From NCBI RefSeq assembly GCF_014287705.1, contig NZ_JACOOY010000001.1:186001-250000 (forward strand): DNA of 64,000 nucleotides, in the 5' to 3' direction. The notes beneath the pieces were generated by a model. It did not search any database. It was given only the letters and a program-made list of their open reading frames with translations, and was not told the DNA's origin. Position 1 is the stretch's first letter. Every line of letters begins with the position of its first letter. Origin of the DNA: Dorea_D hominis. Lineage in GTDB: Bacteria > Bacillota > Clostridia > Lachnospirales > Lachnospiraceae. The translations under genes were made by a program, and so were the position numbers. Below are positions 18,617-28,237 of this stretch, one piece after another.

Positions 18617-18672
18617 TTTCCACCTTCTTTTTCCTTTGGAAACTAAATCGATTTGGTCCATGTGCAATTATT

Positions 18673-18726
18673 ATTATAAAGATATGCCCTTTAAAATTTT
18701 GTCAGAATCTGGCGTGATTTTGTCAG
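18673..18726 (-). promoter_or_regulatory. spoIIG-type promoter with two Spo0A-box-like repeats
   Basis: Minus strand: CTGACA (18705-18700), a 21-base spacer, TATAAT (18678-18673). The unusually long spacer matches the known spoIIG promoter, which is sigma-A dependent with 22 bp and needs Spo0A. The decamer ATTTTGTCAG occurs twice on the plus strand at 18696-18705 and 18717-18726, 21 bp apart (two helical turns), each close to the 0A box TTTTGTCRAA. A 9-bp inverted repeat TGTCAGTTT/AAACTGACA spans 18721-18748. Confidence 0.7.
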
Positions 18727-18760
18727 TTTCTTTCGACGGAAACTGACAGCGATAAAACAA

Positions 18761-18810
18761 ACAAAGAAGCCTGCATCTTCATCTGTCGATAAAAATGTAG
18801 GCTTCTTTGT
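18761..18810 (-). terminator. Terminator after ftsZ
   Basis: ACAAAGAAGCCT...: a 15-16 bp stem between 18761-18776 and 18795-18810, followed on the minus strand by TTTGTTTTATC. It closes the dcw cluster and insulates spoIIGA. Confidence 0.85.
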
Positions 18811-18842
18811 TGCTTATGTCTTTATTTTGTTTACAAAAACAC

Positions 18843-20105
18843 TTATTTCTTAAAGAAATCCGGAATCTTGATGGACTGTTCCTTCACCTTGCTCGTAGGT
18901 GTTCTCGGTGTCTCAAGAGTCGGTGCTGTTCCTCCCATCGCTCTTCTAACCTGCTGTCCGGAAGCGGATGCACTGCTCTTTGCAGATGCCATGCCAGCAT
19001 CCAGTTTCTGGGATGACTGAGCGTGCTGCTGAATATGAGACTGTGTTCTCATCGGCTGCGCAACTCTCTCTCTTTCATATTCTCTGTGATGTACGGTTCC
19101 TGCCGGCGCAGTTCTGTTCTCCAGTCTTGATTTTAACTTAGAAGCGCTTCCTTCTACATTGTGAAGACCGGTAGCGATAACTGTAATCGTTGCTTCATCA
19201 GCTCTGGAATCATCATACATAGCACCGAAGATAATATTTGCTTCTTCTCCTGCAAGATCCTGCACAAATTCTGCCGCATCAGAAGCATCCATCAGCGTAA
19301 TATCACCAGATACATTAATGATAACATGAGATGCACCCGCGATCGTTGTCTCAAGAAGTGGACTGGCAACTGCCTGTTTCACAGCTTCCAGTGCTTTGTC
19401 ATCACCACGACCCTGACCGATACCGATATGTGCGATACCCTTGTCTGTCATAACAGTCTGAACATCTGCGAAGTCCAGGTTGATCAGTGAAGGAACATTG
19501 ATCAGGTCGGTAATACCCTGAATACCCTGCTGCAATACTTCGTCAGCTTTCTTCAGAGCTTCCGGCATAGTTGTGCGTCTGTCAACGATCTCTAATAACT
19601 TGTCATTCGGGATAACAATCAGAGTATCTACGCTCTCTTTTAACTTTTCAATTCCGCCAAGGGCATTACTCATACGTGTCTTGGACTCAAAACGGAATGG
19701 CTTTGTTACAACTCCGACAGTTAATGCACCCTGCTCTTTTGCAATTCTTGCCACAACAGGAGTTGCTCCTGTTCCGGTTCCGCCGCCCATACCGCAAGTA
19801 ACGAATACCATGTCTGCACCTTTCAGTGCTGCGGAAATCTCTTCTGCACTCTCTTCGGCAGCTTTCTCACCTACTTCAGGTCTTGCTCCGGCGCCAAGTC
19901 CTTTTGTAATCTTGTCACCAATCTGCATAAGTGTCGGTGCCTTACATAACTGTAAAGCCTGTTTATCTGTATTAATAGCTATAAATTCCACACCGGCAAT
20001 CTGTTCATCGATCATACGGTTCACGGCGTTATTTCCTCCGCCACCTACTCCAACAACAATTATCTTTGCCGCTGCTTCTGATTCATTTGTCTTAATTTCT
20101 AGCAA
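18843..20105 (-). CDS. ftsZ: Cell division GTPase FtsZ
   Basis: 420 residues from a TTG start at 20105, chosen because AAAGGAGGAG precedes it at correct spacing and FtsZ proteins begin LEIKTNESEAAAKI; upstream in-frame ATGs lack an RBS and would add a tail absent in the family. Key motifs: GVGGGGNNAVNRM, the tubulin signature GGGTGTG near residue 105, and NLDFADV. The C-terminal linker is long, low-complexity and ends with the binding tail KIPDFFKK that contacts FtsA/SepF-type partners. It assembles the Z ring at midcell and at polar septa. Confidence 0.97.
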   Translation of the reverse strand: MLEIKTNESEAAAKIIVVGVGGGGNNAVNRMIDEQIAGVEFIAINTDKQALQLCKAPTLMQIGDKITKGLGAGARPEVGEKAAEESAEEISAALKGADMVFVTCGMGGGTGTGATPVVARIAKEQGALTVGVVTKPFRFESKTRMSNALGGIEKLKESVDTLIVIPNDKLLEIVDRRTTMPEALKKADEVLQQGIQGITDLINVPSLINLDFADVQTVMTDKGIAHIGIGQGRGDDKALEAVKQAVASPLLETTIAGASHVIINVSGDITLMDASDAAEFVQDLAGEEANIIFGAMYDDSRADEATITVIATGLHNVEGSASKLKSRLENRTAPAGTVHHREYERERVAQPMRTQSHIQQHAQSSQKLDAGMASAKSSASASGQQVRRAMGGTAPTLETPRTPTSKVKEQSIKIPDFFKK

Positions 20106-20316
20106 GGGTTTCTCCTCCTTTGTTATCCTTATTATATATATTATACATCCCATACTCTTCGAGTATCCCGCCGTGCCATCTTCCCCGATCCTGCGGCACT
20201 GCGGCACGATGCGTTATACATAAAGCAACACATACAAAAGTACAGCTTGCCATATATATTATATAATATAGGCTTTTGTATAAAATATCAATAGAATTGC
20301 GGAATTTTTCTTATTT

Positions 20317-21078
20317 TTATTTTGATTTTTTTGCTTTTTCAAATGTGATCGTTTCCTGCCCGTCAGCGTAATTTTCCAAATGCAGAGTTCCTTCCTGCCC
20401 GCCCAGTTTTTCGATAATTGGCGGGATCTGTGCAATCTTCTCTGCGGAAATGCTCTCTCCAAGATTTACTTTTACATTTGCGATCCGCAAATAGATCCTG
20501 TCATTCCTGCAGGTAATCTTGTCCACTGACAGATTATAATTCTGTAATTCCCGGCACGCATCCAGTACTTCCGAAAAAAGTTTTGCATCTGCACATTCCA
20601 ATACCTTGTACTCACCACTGGAAGTCAACGTGATGCCTTCTACAAGAGGCACCATTTTTTTTACGGCACTTTTATCTACAACAAGTCCTTCTGAATCAAA
20701 ATAAACATACTGTTCTCCCTCTTTCATACCGGCAACAATTGTCTTTTCCTTTACACGGATCTGCACGGTCCATGGATTTTTCATAGATACCTGCATACTT
20801 TCAAAACACGGGAGCACGTTTCCTTTTCCCATCCCATACTGTAATACCAGATACAGGGAATTTGTAGAAAGCCTGCCACTTTTTATGCTCTCTGCCACTT
20901 CCCTGTCCGAACAGTATTCATTTCCTTTTACTTCAATCCTCTGTATATGAAACAAAAGCAGGACCGTCATTATAATAATCGCAAGTCCGCTTATCAGAAC
21001 AACCAGTGCATAGATTCTCTGCGCCTGTTTCTTTTTCTTTGCGTTCTTTCTGCGCCTTGCATTTCTTTCTCTTTCCAT
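20317..21078 (-). CDS. divIB: Cell division protein DivIB/FtsQ
   Basis: 253 residues with a basic cytoplasmic head (residues 1-20), one membrane segment (~22-43), a POTRA domain starting IQRIEVKGNEYCSDREV (~45-115) and a C-terminal beta domain. This is the FtsQ/DivIB order. It links FtsL and the septal synthase in the divisome. Position between ftsW and ftsZ fits the dcw cluster. The gap to ftsZ (about 210 bp) is AT-rich and may hold an ftsZ promoter. Confidence 0.88.
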   Translation of the reverse strand: MERERNARRRKNAKKKKQAQRIYALVVLISGLAIIIMTVLLLFHIQRIEVKGNEYCSDREVAESIKSGRLSTNSLYLVLQYGMGKGNVLPCFESMQVSMKNPWTVQIRVKEKTIVAGMKEGEQYVYFDSEGLVVDKSAVKKMVPLVEGITLTSSGEYKVLECADAKLFSEVLDACRELQNYNLSVDKITCRNDRIYLRIANVKVNLGESISAEKIAQIPPIIEKLGGQEGTLHLENYADGQETITFEKAKKSK

Positions 21079-21111
21079 CTGTCTGCCTCCTAAAAGCTCT
21101 TTTCGCTTTTT

Positions 21112-22212
21112 TTATCTTACCATTGTTGACACATTCAGCACAAGTCCCATTTCTGCAAGAAGAAACACGATCGACGTTCCCCCATAGCTGACAAACGGCA
21201 ATGTAATCCCTGTATTTGGAATCGCATTGGTGACAACAGCAATATTCAGTATGACCTGAATCATCAGATGTGCCATCGCACCCGACACAATCAGCGCGCC
21301 AAACAGATCCTTCGCATGCACCGCAATCACAAAAAAGCGCCACAATAACAGTAAAAATAAAAAAATCAAAAAGCCGGCGCCTGCCAGCCCAAATTCCTCA
21401 CAAATGATAGAAAAAATCATGTCATTCTGCGCCTCCGGAACAAACCCAAGTTTCTGGATTCCTCTGCCAAGCCCTCTGCCGAACAGTCCTCCGGAACCGA
21501 TTGCATACAGTCCCTGCACTGTCTGATATCCTTTGGCAAACTGCTCTGGATTACGCCAGATCAGAAGGCGCTCCAGGCGATAGCTCTCAAGCATGAGAAA
21601 TACCGTCATAAATCCTGTCCCGATCACTCCCATCCAGATGAACTGTACATATTTCGGACTTGCCACAAATACAAGGATCACTCCGATTCCAAGAATGATG
21701 ATCGCTGTACTCAGATTACTTGCTCCGACCAGCCCTACAATTGGCAGGATACAGAACAGTACCTTGAATAATATCGTAATCTTCTCTATTTTCTTAGCAT
21801 TTTTATTTACCATCCATGCAAGAAATAAAATCAGTGCGACCTTGGCATATTCAGAAGGCTGAAACGAAAAAGGGCCCAAAGACAACCATCTTTTGGACCC
21901 ATTGTATTCTTCTCCTGCTAAAAGGACTAAAACGGAAAGAGCCACCGCTCCCACATAGCCAGCTACAGCAGCATATTTCCAGATATGATAATCAATACCT
22001 GCTACCAGATACATCACCGCCAGTCCCAGTGCTGTTGCAAATAATTGCTTTTTCAGATAGTACATGGCATCGTGAAACTTCACTTCGCCATTATAGACAC
22101 TTGTACTGTACAGGATCACAAGTCCCGCCAGAATTAAAAGCATCAGCACAACCAGCAGTGTCAGATCATATTTTTTCACTCTTACCTTGAACGTGGTCAA
22201 ACTATTTTGCAC
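21112..22212 (-). CDS. ftsW: SEDS peptidoglycan polymerase FtsW
   Basis: 366 residues with about ten membrane segments. Conserved SEDS blocks are GSKRWLSLGPFSFQPSEYAK (about 105-124), SGGLFGRGLGRG, PEAQNDMIFSIICEEFG and the C-terminal PNTGITLPFVSYGG. It polymerises lipid II at the septum with a class B PBP. It lies 3 bases after murD. A second SEDS gene at 31693 may be SpoVE or RodA, so which one serves vegetative division is not certain. Confidence 0.9.
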   Translation of the reverse strand: MQNSLTTFKVRVKKYDLTLLVVLMLLILAGLVILYSTSVYNGEVKFHDAMYYLKKQLFATALGLAVMYLVAGIDYHIWKYAAVAGYVGAVALSVLVLLAGEEYNGSKRWLSLGPFSFQPSEYAKVALILFLAWMVNKNAKKIEKITILFKVLFCILPIVGLVGASNLSTAIIILGIGVILVFVASPKYVQFIWMGVIGTGFMTVFLMLESYRLERLLIWRNPEQFAKGYQTVQGLYAIGSGGLFGRGLGRGIQKLGFVPEAQNDMIFSIICEEFGLAGAGFLIFLFLLLLWRFFVIAVHAKDLFGALIVSGAMAHLMIQVILNIAVVTNAIPNTGITLPFVSYGGTSIVFLLAEMGLVLNVSTMVR

Positions 22213-22215
22213 TCC

Positions 22216-23568
22216 TTATAAGGAATTTACAATTCTTTTAAATTCATCTCCACGTACTTCATAATTCGGGAACATTCCCCAACTTGCACATGCCGGTGAC
22301 AGAAGCACTGCCTCTCCACTCTCGGCTGTCTTTGCTGCAAGAAGGACTGCCTCTTCAAAAGTATCTGCAAACACATAATCATGGAAACCACATTTTTCTG
22401 CATCTGCAGCAATCTTTTCCTTCGTTGCGCCAATCAGGATCAGTTTCTTAACCTTTCCATCAAATGCATTGATCCACTCTGTAAACTCGGAGCCTTTGTC
22501 ATATCCTCCGCCAAGCAGCACCGTTCTGCGGTTCATTGCCTGGATTCCTTTGATCGCAGCATCTGGATTGGTTCCTTTGGAATCATTATAATAAACAACA
22601 CCGTTCTTTTCTGTTACATATTCGATACGATGTTCTACACCTTTAAATGCACGGATCACTTTGCGGATAATATCCATCGGCACACCATATACTGCTGCCA
22701 TCGCAACAGCCGCCATATAATTCTCATAATTGTGCATACCGAGAAGCTGTAATTCATCTACATTGCATACAAGCACTTCTTCCGGGTTCTTATAAATCAT
22801 ATTCCCGTTATCCAGATATATTCCTTTTTCCAACTTCTGTCTGCTGCTGAAATAAATCACCTGTGCATCTATATGTTCTCCGAACTCTCTCGTTCTCTCG
22901 TCCTCGTAGTTCAGGATACAGTAATCTTCTGCTGTCTGGTTCTTTGCAATATTCTTCTTTGCATTCACATATGCTTCCATCGTGTGATGACGATTCAGAT
23001 GATCCGGTGTAAAGTTAAGGATCGCGCTGACCTTCGGACGGAATGTTACGATGCTCTCAAGCTGGAAACTGCTCATCTCTGCAACTGCAACTGCATCTTC
23101 TTCCATCTGTCTTGCTGCCACAGTATACGGATTACCGATATTACCTACAACATATGTATGCTCTTTGTATGCTTTCATGATCTCACCGAGAAGCGTTGTT
23201 GTTGTCGTCTTACCGTTCGTACCGGTAATTGCTAGCACATCACCTTTTCCAAATGCATACGCAAGCTCTACTTCACCGATCACAGCAACCTTCTTATCAC
23301 GCATTGCATTTACAACCGGAAGGTCTGTTGGTACTCCTGGGCTCAACACTGCAATATCTAATGTATCAATCAGTTTCTCCGGAAATTCACCAAGGATAAT
23401 CTCTGCTTTTACTCCATCCCCAAGCTGTTCTTTCATAGCAACTTTATCCAACTTGTCATTTCCATCGTAAAGAATAACCTCTGCTCCATGATCTTCCAAT
23501 AATTTTACAGCTCCGATTCCGCTGATACCGGAACCGAATACCAGTACTTTCTTTCCTGTTACTTCCAT
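22216..23568 (-). CDS. murD: UDP-N-acetylmuramoylalanine-D-glutamate ligase
   Basis: 450 residues. Rossmann-type N-terminus (VLVFGSGISGIGA), ATP-binding loop GTNGKTTTTT (about 115-124), Mur ligase signature NFTPDHLNRH and DSKGTNPDA. It adds D-glutamate to UDP-MurNAc-L-Ala in the cytoplasm. RBS GGAGGAG precedes the ATG, and it follows mraY by 9 bases. murE, murF and murG are not in this cluster. Confidence 0.97.
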   Translation of the reverse strand: MEVTGKKVLVFGSGISGIGAVKLLEDHGAEVILYDGNDKLDKVAMKEQLGDGVKAEIILGEFPEKLIDTLDIAVLSPGVPTDLPVVNAMRDKKVAVIGEVELAYAFGKGDVLAITGTNGKTTTTTLLGEIMKAYKEHTYVVGNIGNPYTVAARQMEEDAVAVAEMSSFQLESIVTFRPKVSAILNFTPDHLNRHHTMEAYVNAKKNIAKNQTAEDYCILNYEDERTREFGEHIDAQVIYFSSRQKLEKGIYLDNGNMIYKNPEEVLVCNVDELQLLGMHNYENYMAAVAMAAVYGVPMDIIRKVIRAFKGVEHRIEYVTEKNGVVYYNDSKGTNPDAAIKGIQAMNRRTVLLGGGYDKGSEFTEWINAFDGKVKKLILIGATKEKIAADAEKCGFHDYVFADTFEEAVLLAAKTAESGEAVLLSPACASWGMFPNYEVRGDEFKRIVNSL

Positions 23569-23577
23569 TTTCTCCTC

Positions 23578-24534
23578 CTACATTGCCATAAGCGCTACGA
23601 GACACAACAGAGCCGTAATAATTGAAAATACTGCGACCACACGCGTTTCTGACCATCCACACAGCTCAAAATGATGATGGATCGGCGCCATTTTAAAAAT
23701 ACGTTTTCCTCCGGTTTTCTTAAAATATGTGACTTGGATCATAACCGATAATACTTCTACCAGATAGATCAGTCCTACGATCAGGATAAAGATCGGCATC
23801 TGAAGCATATAAGCTGTTGAAGCCACAAAACCGCCAAGGGCAAGAGATCCTGTATCTCCCATAAATACACTTGCCGGATATACATTAAATAATAAAAATC
23901 CAAGCAGCGCACCAACAACTGCACATGTTACAGGTTCGATTCCACTTTTCGTTCCGATCGCAACAACCGTAAAAAATGTTGCAACAAGAACGGTTACGCT
24001 GGATGCCAGTCCATCCAGACCGTCAGTGAAATTGACACCGTTTACTGTGCCGATCACAGCGAAAAACATCAGGACAATTGCCAGCCATCCGATATCCAGA
24101 TATTTTCCTCCGGAGAACGGAATGAGCATTTTCAGAGATACATCCGTGAATTTTACCACATAAAATGCGAAGATTGCAGTAACTACGATCTGTAATGCCA
24201 TCTTCTGTTTTGGATATAGACCATCGGAACGCTTCATCACAACTTTCAAATAATCATCCAGAAAACCGATCAGACCAAAGCCAACTGTCACAAACAGGAT
24301 TGGGATGATCTTCGGATAATCTTTGATATAAAAGATTGAAGTAAGTACCACACTCAAAAGGATGATCACTCCGCCCATGGACGGGGTTCCTGCCTTCTTC
24401 AGATGGGACTTCACACCATCTTCCCTCTCTGTCTGATTCATCTTCAATTTTCGCAGTACCGGAATAATGATCGGTCCCAGAATCGCACTGAATGCAAAGG
24501 CAATCAATACCGGCATAAATACTGTATAATTCAT
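23578..24534 (-). CDS. mraY: Phospho-N-acetylmuramoyl-pentapeptide transferase
   Basis: 318 residues and ten membrane segments. MraY marks: KKAGTPSMGG (about 46-55), GFLDDYLK (about 90), NFTDGLDGL (about 168) and the triple histidine APIHHHFE near residue 290. It attaches UDP-MurNAc-pentapeptide to undecaprenyl phosphate to form lipid I. Located between the second PBP and murD. Confidence 0.97.
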   Translation of the reverse strand: MNYTVFMPVLIAFAFSAILGPIIIPVLRKLKMNQTEREDGVKSHLKKAGTPSMGGVIILLSVVLTSIFYIKDYPKIIPILFVTVGFGLIGFLDDYLKVVMKRSDGLYPKQKMALQIVVTAIFAFYVVKFTDVSLKMLIPFSGGKYLDIGWLAIVLMFFAVIGTVNGVNFTDGLDGLASSVTVLVATFFTVVAIGTKSGIEPVTCAVVGALLGFLLFNVYPASVFMGDTGSLALGGFVASTAYMLQMPIFILIVGLIYLVEVLSVMIQVTYFKKTGGKRIFKMAPIHHHFELCGWSETRVVAVFSIITALLCLVALMAM

Positions 24535-24599
24535 AATCCACCTCTTTTATCTTTTTGTCAGACTGTTAAGTCCTCGACGAACCTAGTATACTTCATTTC

Positions 24600-26339
24600 C
24601 TACTCTTTTTCAATGCCAAGATACGGGAATGTCTCCCGAAAAATGTTTCCGATCACCGGAGCTGCAATCGTTCCCCCGTAATAGATCCCTTTCGGATTAT
24701 AGATCACACACATGCCCAGAACCTGTGGATTTTCTGCCGGAGCTAATCCTATAAAGGAAGAAATATATTTTCCGGCACTTCTTGGCAAAGTCTGGGAAGT
24801 CGCTGTTTTGCCCCCAATATGATATCCTTTTACATATGCCTTTTTCCCAGAGCCTTTTGCCACCACTCCTTCCAGCAGTTCCTGCATGGTCTCTGAAGTC
24901 TTCGCTGAGAGAATTCTCTTCTTTCTTCCATAAGAAAAGACTTCCGTCTTCTTTTTCTCCGAATCTGTAACTTCTACTCCAAAATGAGGTGTAATTCTCT
25001 TTCCTCCATTTATAAGAGAACTGACCGTTGCTGCCATCTGCATCGGTGTAACCTGAAAAGACTGTCCAAAACTCATAGTTGCAAGTTCTACCTGTCCTAC
25101 ACGATTTTTCTTATGCAGGATTGTTCCAGCTTCTCCCGGCAGATCCACACCGGTTGGTGAAAGCAGTCCAAACTTCTGGAAATATTTATAGAAATCATTT
25201 ACTCCAAGTCTGAGTCCGATGTCAATAAATACCGGATTACAGGAATTCTGAATCCCTTCCACAAAATTTTCCGCACCGTGTCCTCCCACTTTATGGCAGC
25301 GGATTTTCCGGTCTTCCACAACTTTATAACCCGGGCAATGAAAACGATCCGAAAGCTTTACCACTCCTTCTTCCAGGCATGCCGATGCCGTAATGATCTT
25401 AAATGTAGAACCCGGCTCATATGTATCACTGATACATTCATTACGCCACATCCGGTTAAGTGCATCCTGCTCTTCTTCCGGTGTCAGATTTTTCTTTTCT
25501 TCACCTGGAAGCGAAAAAGGATCATTCAGATCAAATTCCGGTACATTAACCATTGCAAATATTTCTCCATTCTGCGGATTCATAAGCAGTATTGCAACTT
25601 TTTCCGCCTGTTTTTCTTCCATGACTTTTTCTGCCATCTGCTCTGCATATTTTTGAAGATTTGCATCCAGGCTGATTTTCAGCGTGTCGCCTTTTACCGG
25701 TTCTTTTCGTCCTTCTGCTTCTTCGTCCAGTTCTATTCCTCTCGCATCTGTGATTGTCAAAATCTGCCCATTTATCCCTTTTAAATAATCTTCATACTGC
25801 ACTTCCAGACCAATGATTCCCTGATTATCCCCTCCTGTAAATCCAAGAACCTTTGATGCAAGTTTTCCATAAGGATAATATCGTTTAAAATCTTCGTCTA
25901 CCTTAACACCATCCAGCCCAAGATTTCGAATTTTATCTCCCGTCTTTTTCTCTACATTTGACGCAATCCTCTCCATAGATGATATTTTTTTCACTTTTTT
26001 TCTCACCTGCGCTTCTTCCATGTGAAGTGCTTTTGTCAATATTTTAATTACCTTTTCCGAATCTTTCAGCTGACTGTGTATTACAGAAATTGTGCAGACT
26101 GTCCGGTTTGTTGCTAGGATTTTTCCATTCCGGTCAACGATTTCTCCTCTTGCAGCTTTAATATCGCGCTCTCTTTCATGTAACTGCTGTGCTTTCTTTT
26201 GATATTCTTCTGCGCGGAAGATCATCAGCCACGCAAGTCTTCCGAACAACAGAATAAGCAGGATGAGCGCGCAGGAGAATACAAAAAATATTTTCTTCTT
26301 ATTATATGTTCTGTTCTTCAAACAAAAAACCTCACACAA
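24600..26339 (-). CDS. Class B penicillin-binding protein (SpoVD/FtsI-like) with a KTA motif
   Basis: 579 residues: short cytoplasmic tail, one membrane anchor (~17-38), PBP dimer region and transpeptidase domain. Catalytic motifs are STFK (after EPGS), SCN (in NSCNP) and KTA in GGKTATSQ, where most PBPs have KTG. No PASTA domains. A tandem pair of class B PBPs before mraY in a spore former suggests FtsI plus SpoVD; which is which cannot be settled by sequence alone. A closely similar gene lies immediately upstream. Confidence 0.88.
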   Translation of the reverse strand: MCEVFCLKNRTYNKKKIFFVFSCALILLILLFGRLAWLMIFRAEEYQKKAQQLHERERDIKAARGEIVDRNGKILATNRTVCTISVIHSQLKDSEKVIKILTKALHMEEAQVRKKVKKISSMERIASNVEKKTGDKIRNLGLDGVKVDEDFKRYYPYGKLASKVLGFTGGDNQGIIGLEVQYEDYLKGINGQILTITDARGIELDEEAEGRKEPVKGDTLKISLDANLQKYAEQMAEKVMEEKQAEKVAILLMNPQNGEIFAMVNVPEFDLNDPFSLPGEEKKNLTPEEEQDALNRMWRNECISDTYEPGSTFKIITASACLEEGVVKLSDRFHCPGYKVVEDRKIRCHKVGGHGAENFVEGIQNSCNPVFIDIGLRLGVNDFYKYFQKFGLLSPTGVDLPGEAGTILHKKNRVGQVELATMSFGQSFQVTPMQMAATVSSLINGGKRITPHFGVEVTDSEKKKTEVFSYGRKKRILSAKTSETMQELLEGVVAKGSGKKAYVKGYHIGGKTATSQTLPRSAGKYISSFIGLAPAENPQVLGMCVIYNPKGIYYGGTIAAPVIGNIFRETFPYLGIEKE

Positions 26340-26380
26340 GCTTTGTAATAATCTATTACTGCTTATGTAAGGTTATTCTG

Positions 26381-28222
26381 TTAATTCTTGCTGTCTGAGA
26401 TTTTTTCCACTCCCAGATACGGAAGAATCTCTTTCATAATATCTGCTGAGAGCTGGGTTGCCAGACCGCTATTCGCCTGGTCACTGACGTTTGGTTCATT
26501 GATCACAACATAGACAACAACCTGCGGATTTTTCTGCGGTGCATATCCGATAAAAGATACAAGATATTTTCCATTCCTTCTTGGGAGTTTCTCCGCTGTA
26601 CCAGTCTTTCCGCCCACATCGTATCCCTTAACGGCTGCCGTCTTTCCGGTTCCGTTTGTAACTACCCCGCGCATGTAATCTTTCACTACATCACAGGTCT
26701 CCTGGGAAATCGTTTTCCGTACAAGCACCGGATCCTTGCTCTCTGTCACATTTCCATTTTCATCTTTGACCTGTCTTACAACATGCGGTCTGTAATAACT
26801 GCCGCCATTGATCAGAGAACTGAATGAAGCTGCAAGCTGTGTCATTGTTACGTTGAAATTCTGTCCAAAAGCATTAGTTGCAAGACTGGCAGAATCCATT
26901 TTCTCCGGTGAATACAAAAGGCCTTCTGTACTTGCCTCACCCGGAAGATCTATGCCCGTCGATGTGCCAAATCCAAACAGCTTTTGATAACGGCTGAATT
27001 CGTCTTTCCCGATCTGCGCGCCGATCCGCATCATTGCAACGTTACAGGAATTTTCAAGTGTCTGCTTAAGTGTCTGCATTCCATGTCCATTACGATGACT
27101 GCAGTGGATATCGTGTCCGCCTACTCTGAGTACACCGGTACAGTTATAACTTTCATTTCCTGTCAATACACCCAGTTCCAGTCCCGTTGCAACCGTAAAT
27201 GGTTTGATCGTTGATCCTGGTTCATAAGTATCTGTCACACAAAAATTCTTCCACAGCGCGTTAAGTGTCTCGATCTTCTCTTTATCCGTCATCTTTGCAA
27301 GTTCATTTTTTGTATAATATGCTGACAGATCTCTCGGCTTATTCAGATTGTAATTCGGATAAGATGCTTCCGCAAGAATCTCTCCGTTATTTGGATTCAT
27401 TACAATGACTGCCGTATCCTTACTTCCGGTTCCTTTTCTTGCTTCATTCTGATGTTTTTTATTAAACGCCAGAATATGCTTCTCCACTATACTCTGTACC
27501 TGCAAATCAATTGTAGAGACAACTGTCTTTCCATTGACCGGCTCTTTTACGGTCTGTTCAAAAGTAGAGGTTGTATCCTGATAGCCATATTCTCTTCCAT
27601 CTGTACCATTCAGGACTTCGTTATAAGATGCTTCAATTCCATTGCTTCCTATGTTTCCATCTACGGTAAACCCAAGTGTATCGCTTGCCAGTGAGTTATA
27701 CGGATATTTCCGTTCATAATCTTCCTCAAGCCAGATTCCCTGTACATTCGAATACTTCTCACTGTTCTTCATTATGTTGAATTTTTTCGCTTCTTTATAG
27801 CCGATTCCTTTTTTCAGAACGTTATAACGCCCGGACGGGTTGGTCTTCATCAGTTTTCGGATATCTTCTTCCTTAATATCAAAATATTTCTTCAACGCTT
27901 CAATGGTCGGTTCTATATAATCGTCCTTACTGAGCATTGCCTTCATGTCCAGAATAACATTATAAATACGTTCACTTGTCGCCATCTTGGTTCCATTACG
28001 GTCTACGATATCTCCTCGTTTAAACGGGATTGTACGGCTGTCATACTGTTGCTGGTCCAGCACCACTTTTGTATATTTGTCACCATTTGATGCATTAATA
28101 TAAGTAATCCGGCCTGCAAGAAAAACAAAAGCCAGTACAAATCCCATAAAGAGCATGACTAGCTTTTTTTGCATGGCCTTATTAAATTTCCTTTTAAAAG
28201 GATTTCTCTTTCTTCTTGCCAT
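26381..28222 (-). CDS. Class B penicillin-binding protein (FtsI/SpoVD-like)
   Basis: 613 residues: basic cytoplasmic head, one membrane anchor (~19-41), dimerisation region (FKRGDIVDRNG) and transpeptidase domain. Motifs are intact: STIK (EPGSTIKPF), SCN (ENSCNV) and KTG (GGKTGTAEKLPRR). It cross-links septal peptidoglycan with a SEDS partner. Follows ftsL by 15 bases and precedes the second PBP by about 40. Confidence 0.92.
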   Translation of the reverse strand: MARRKRNPFKRKFNKAMQKKLVMLFMGFVLAFVFLAGRITYINASNGDKYTKVVLDQQQYDSRTIPFKRGDIVDRNGTKMATSERIYNVILDMKAMLSKDDYIEPTIEALKKYFDIKEEDIRKLMKTNPSGRYNVLKKGIGYKEAKKFNIMKNSEKYSNVQGIWLEEDYERKYPYNSLASDTLGFTVDGNIGSNGIEASYNEVLNGTDGREYGYQDTTSTFEQTVKEPVNGKTVVSTIDLQVQSIVEKHILAFNKKHQNEARKGTGSKDTAVIVMNPNNGEILAEASYPNYNLNKPRDLSAYYTKNELAKMTDKEKIETLNALWKNFCVTDTYEPGSTIKPFTVATGLELGVLTGNESYNCTGVLRVGGHDIHCSHRNGHGMQTLKQTLENSCNVAMMRIGAQIGKDEFSRYQKLFGFGTSTGIDLPGEASTEGLLYSPEKMDSASLATNAFGQNFNVTMTQLAASFSSLINGGSYYRPHVVRQVKDENGNVTESKDPVLVRKTISQETCDVVKDYMRGVVTNGTGKTAAVKGYDVGGKTGTAEKLPRRNGKYLVSFIGYAPQKNPQVVVYVVINEPNVSDQANSGLATQLSADIMKEILPYLGVEKISDSKN

Positions 28223-28237
28223 TTATTTCTTCACCTG

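Noticed and set aside
20106..20207. N-terminal extension of ftsZ from ATG 20207
   Set aside because: No RBS and no family conservation; TTG 20105 has a strong RBS and starts the conserved sequence.
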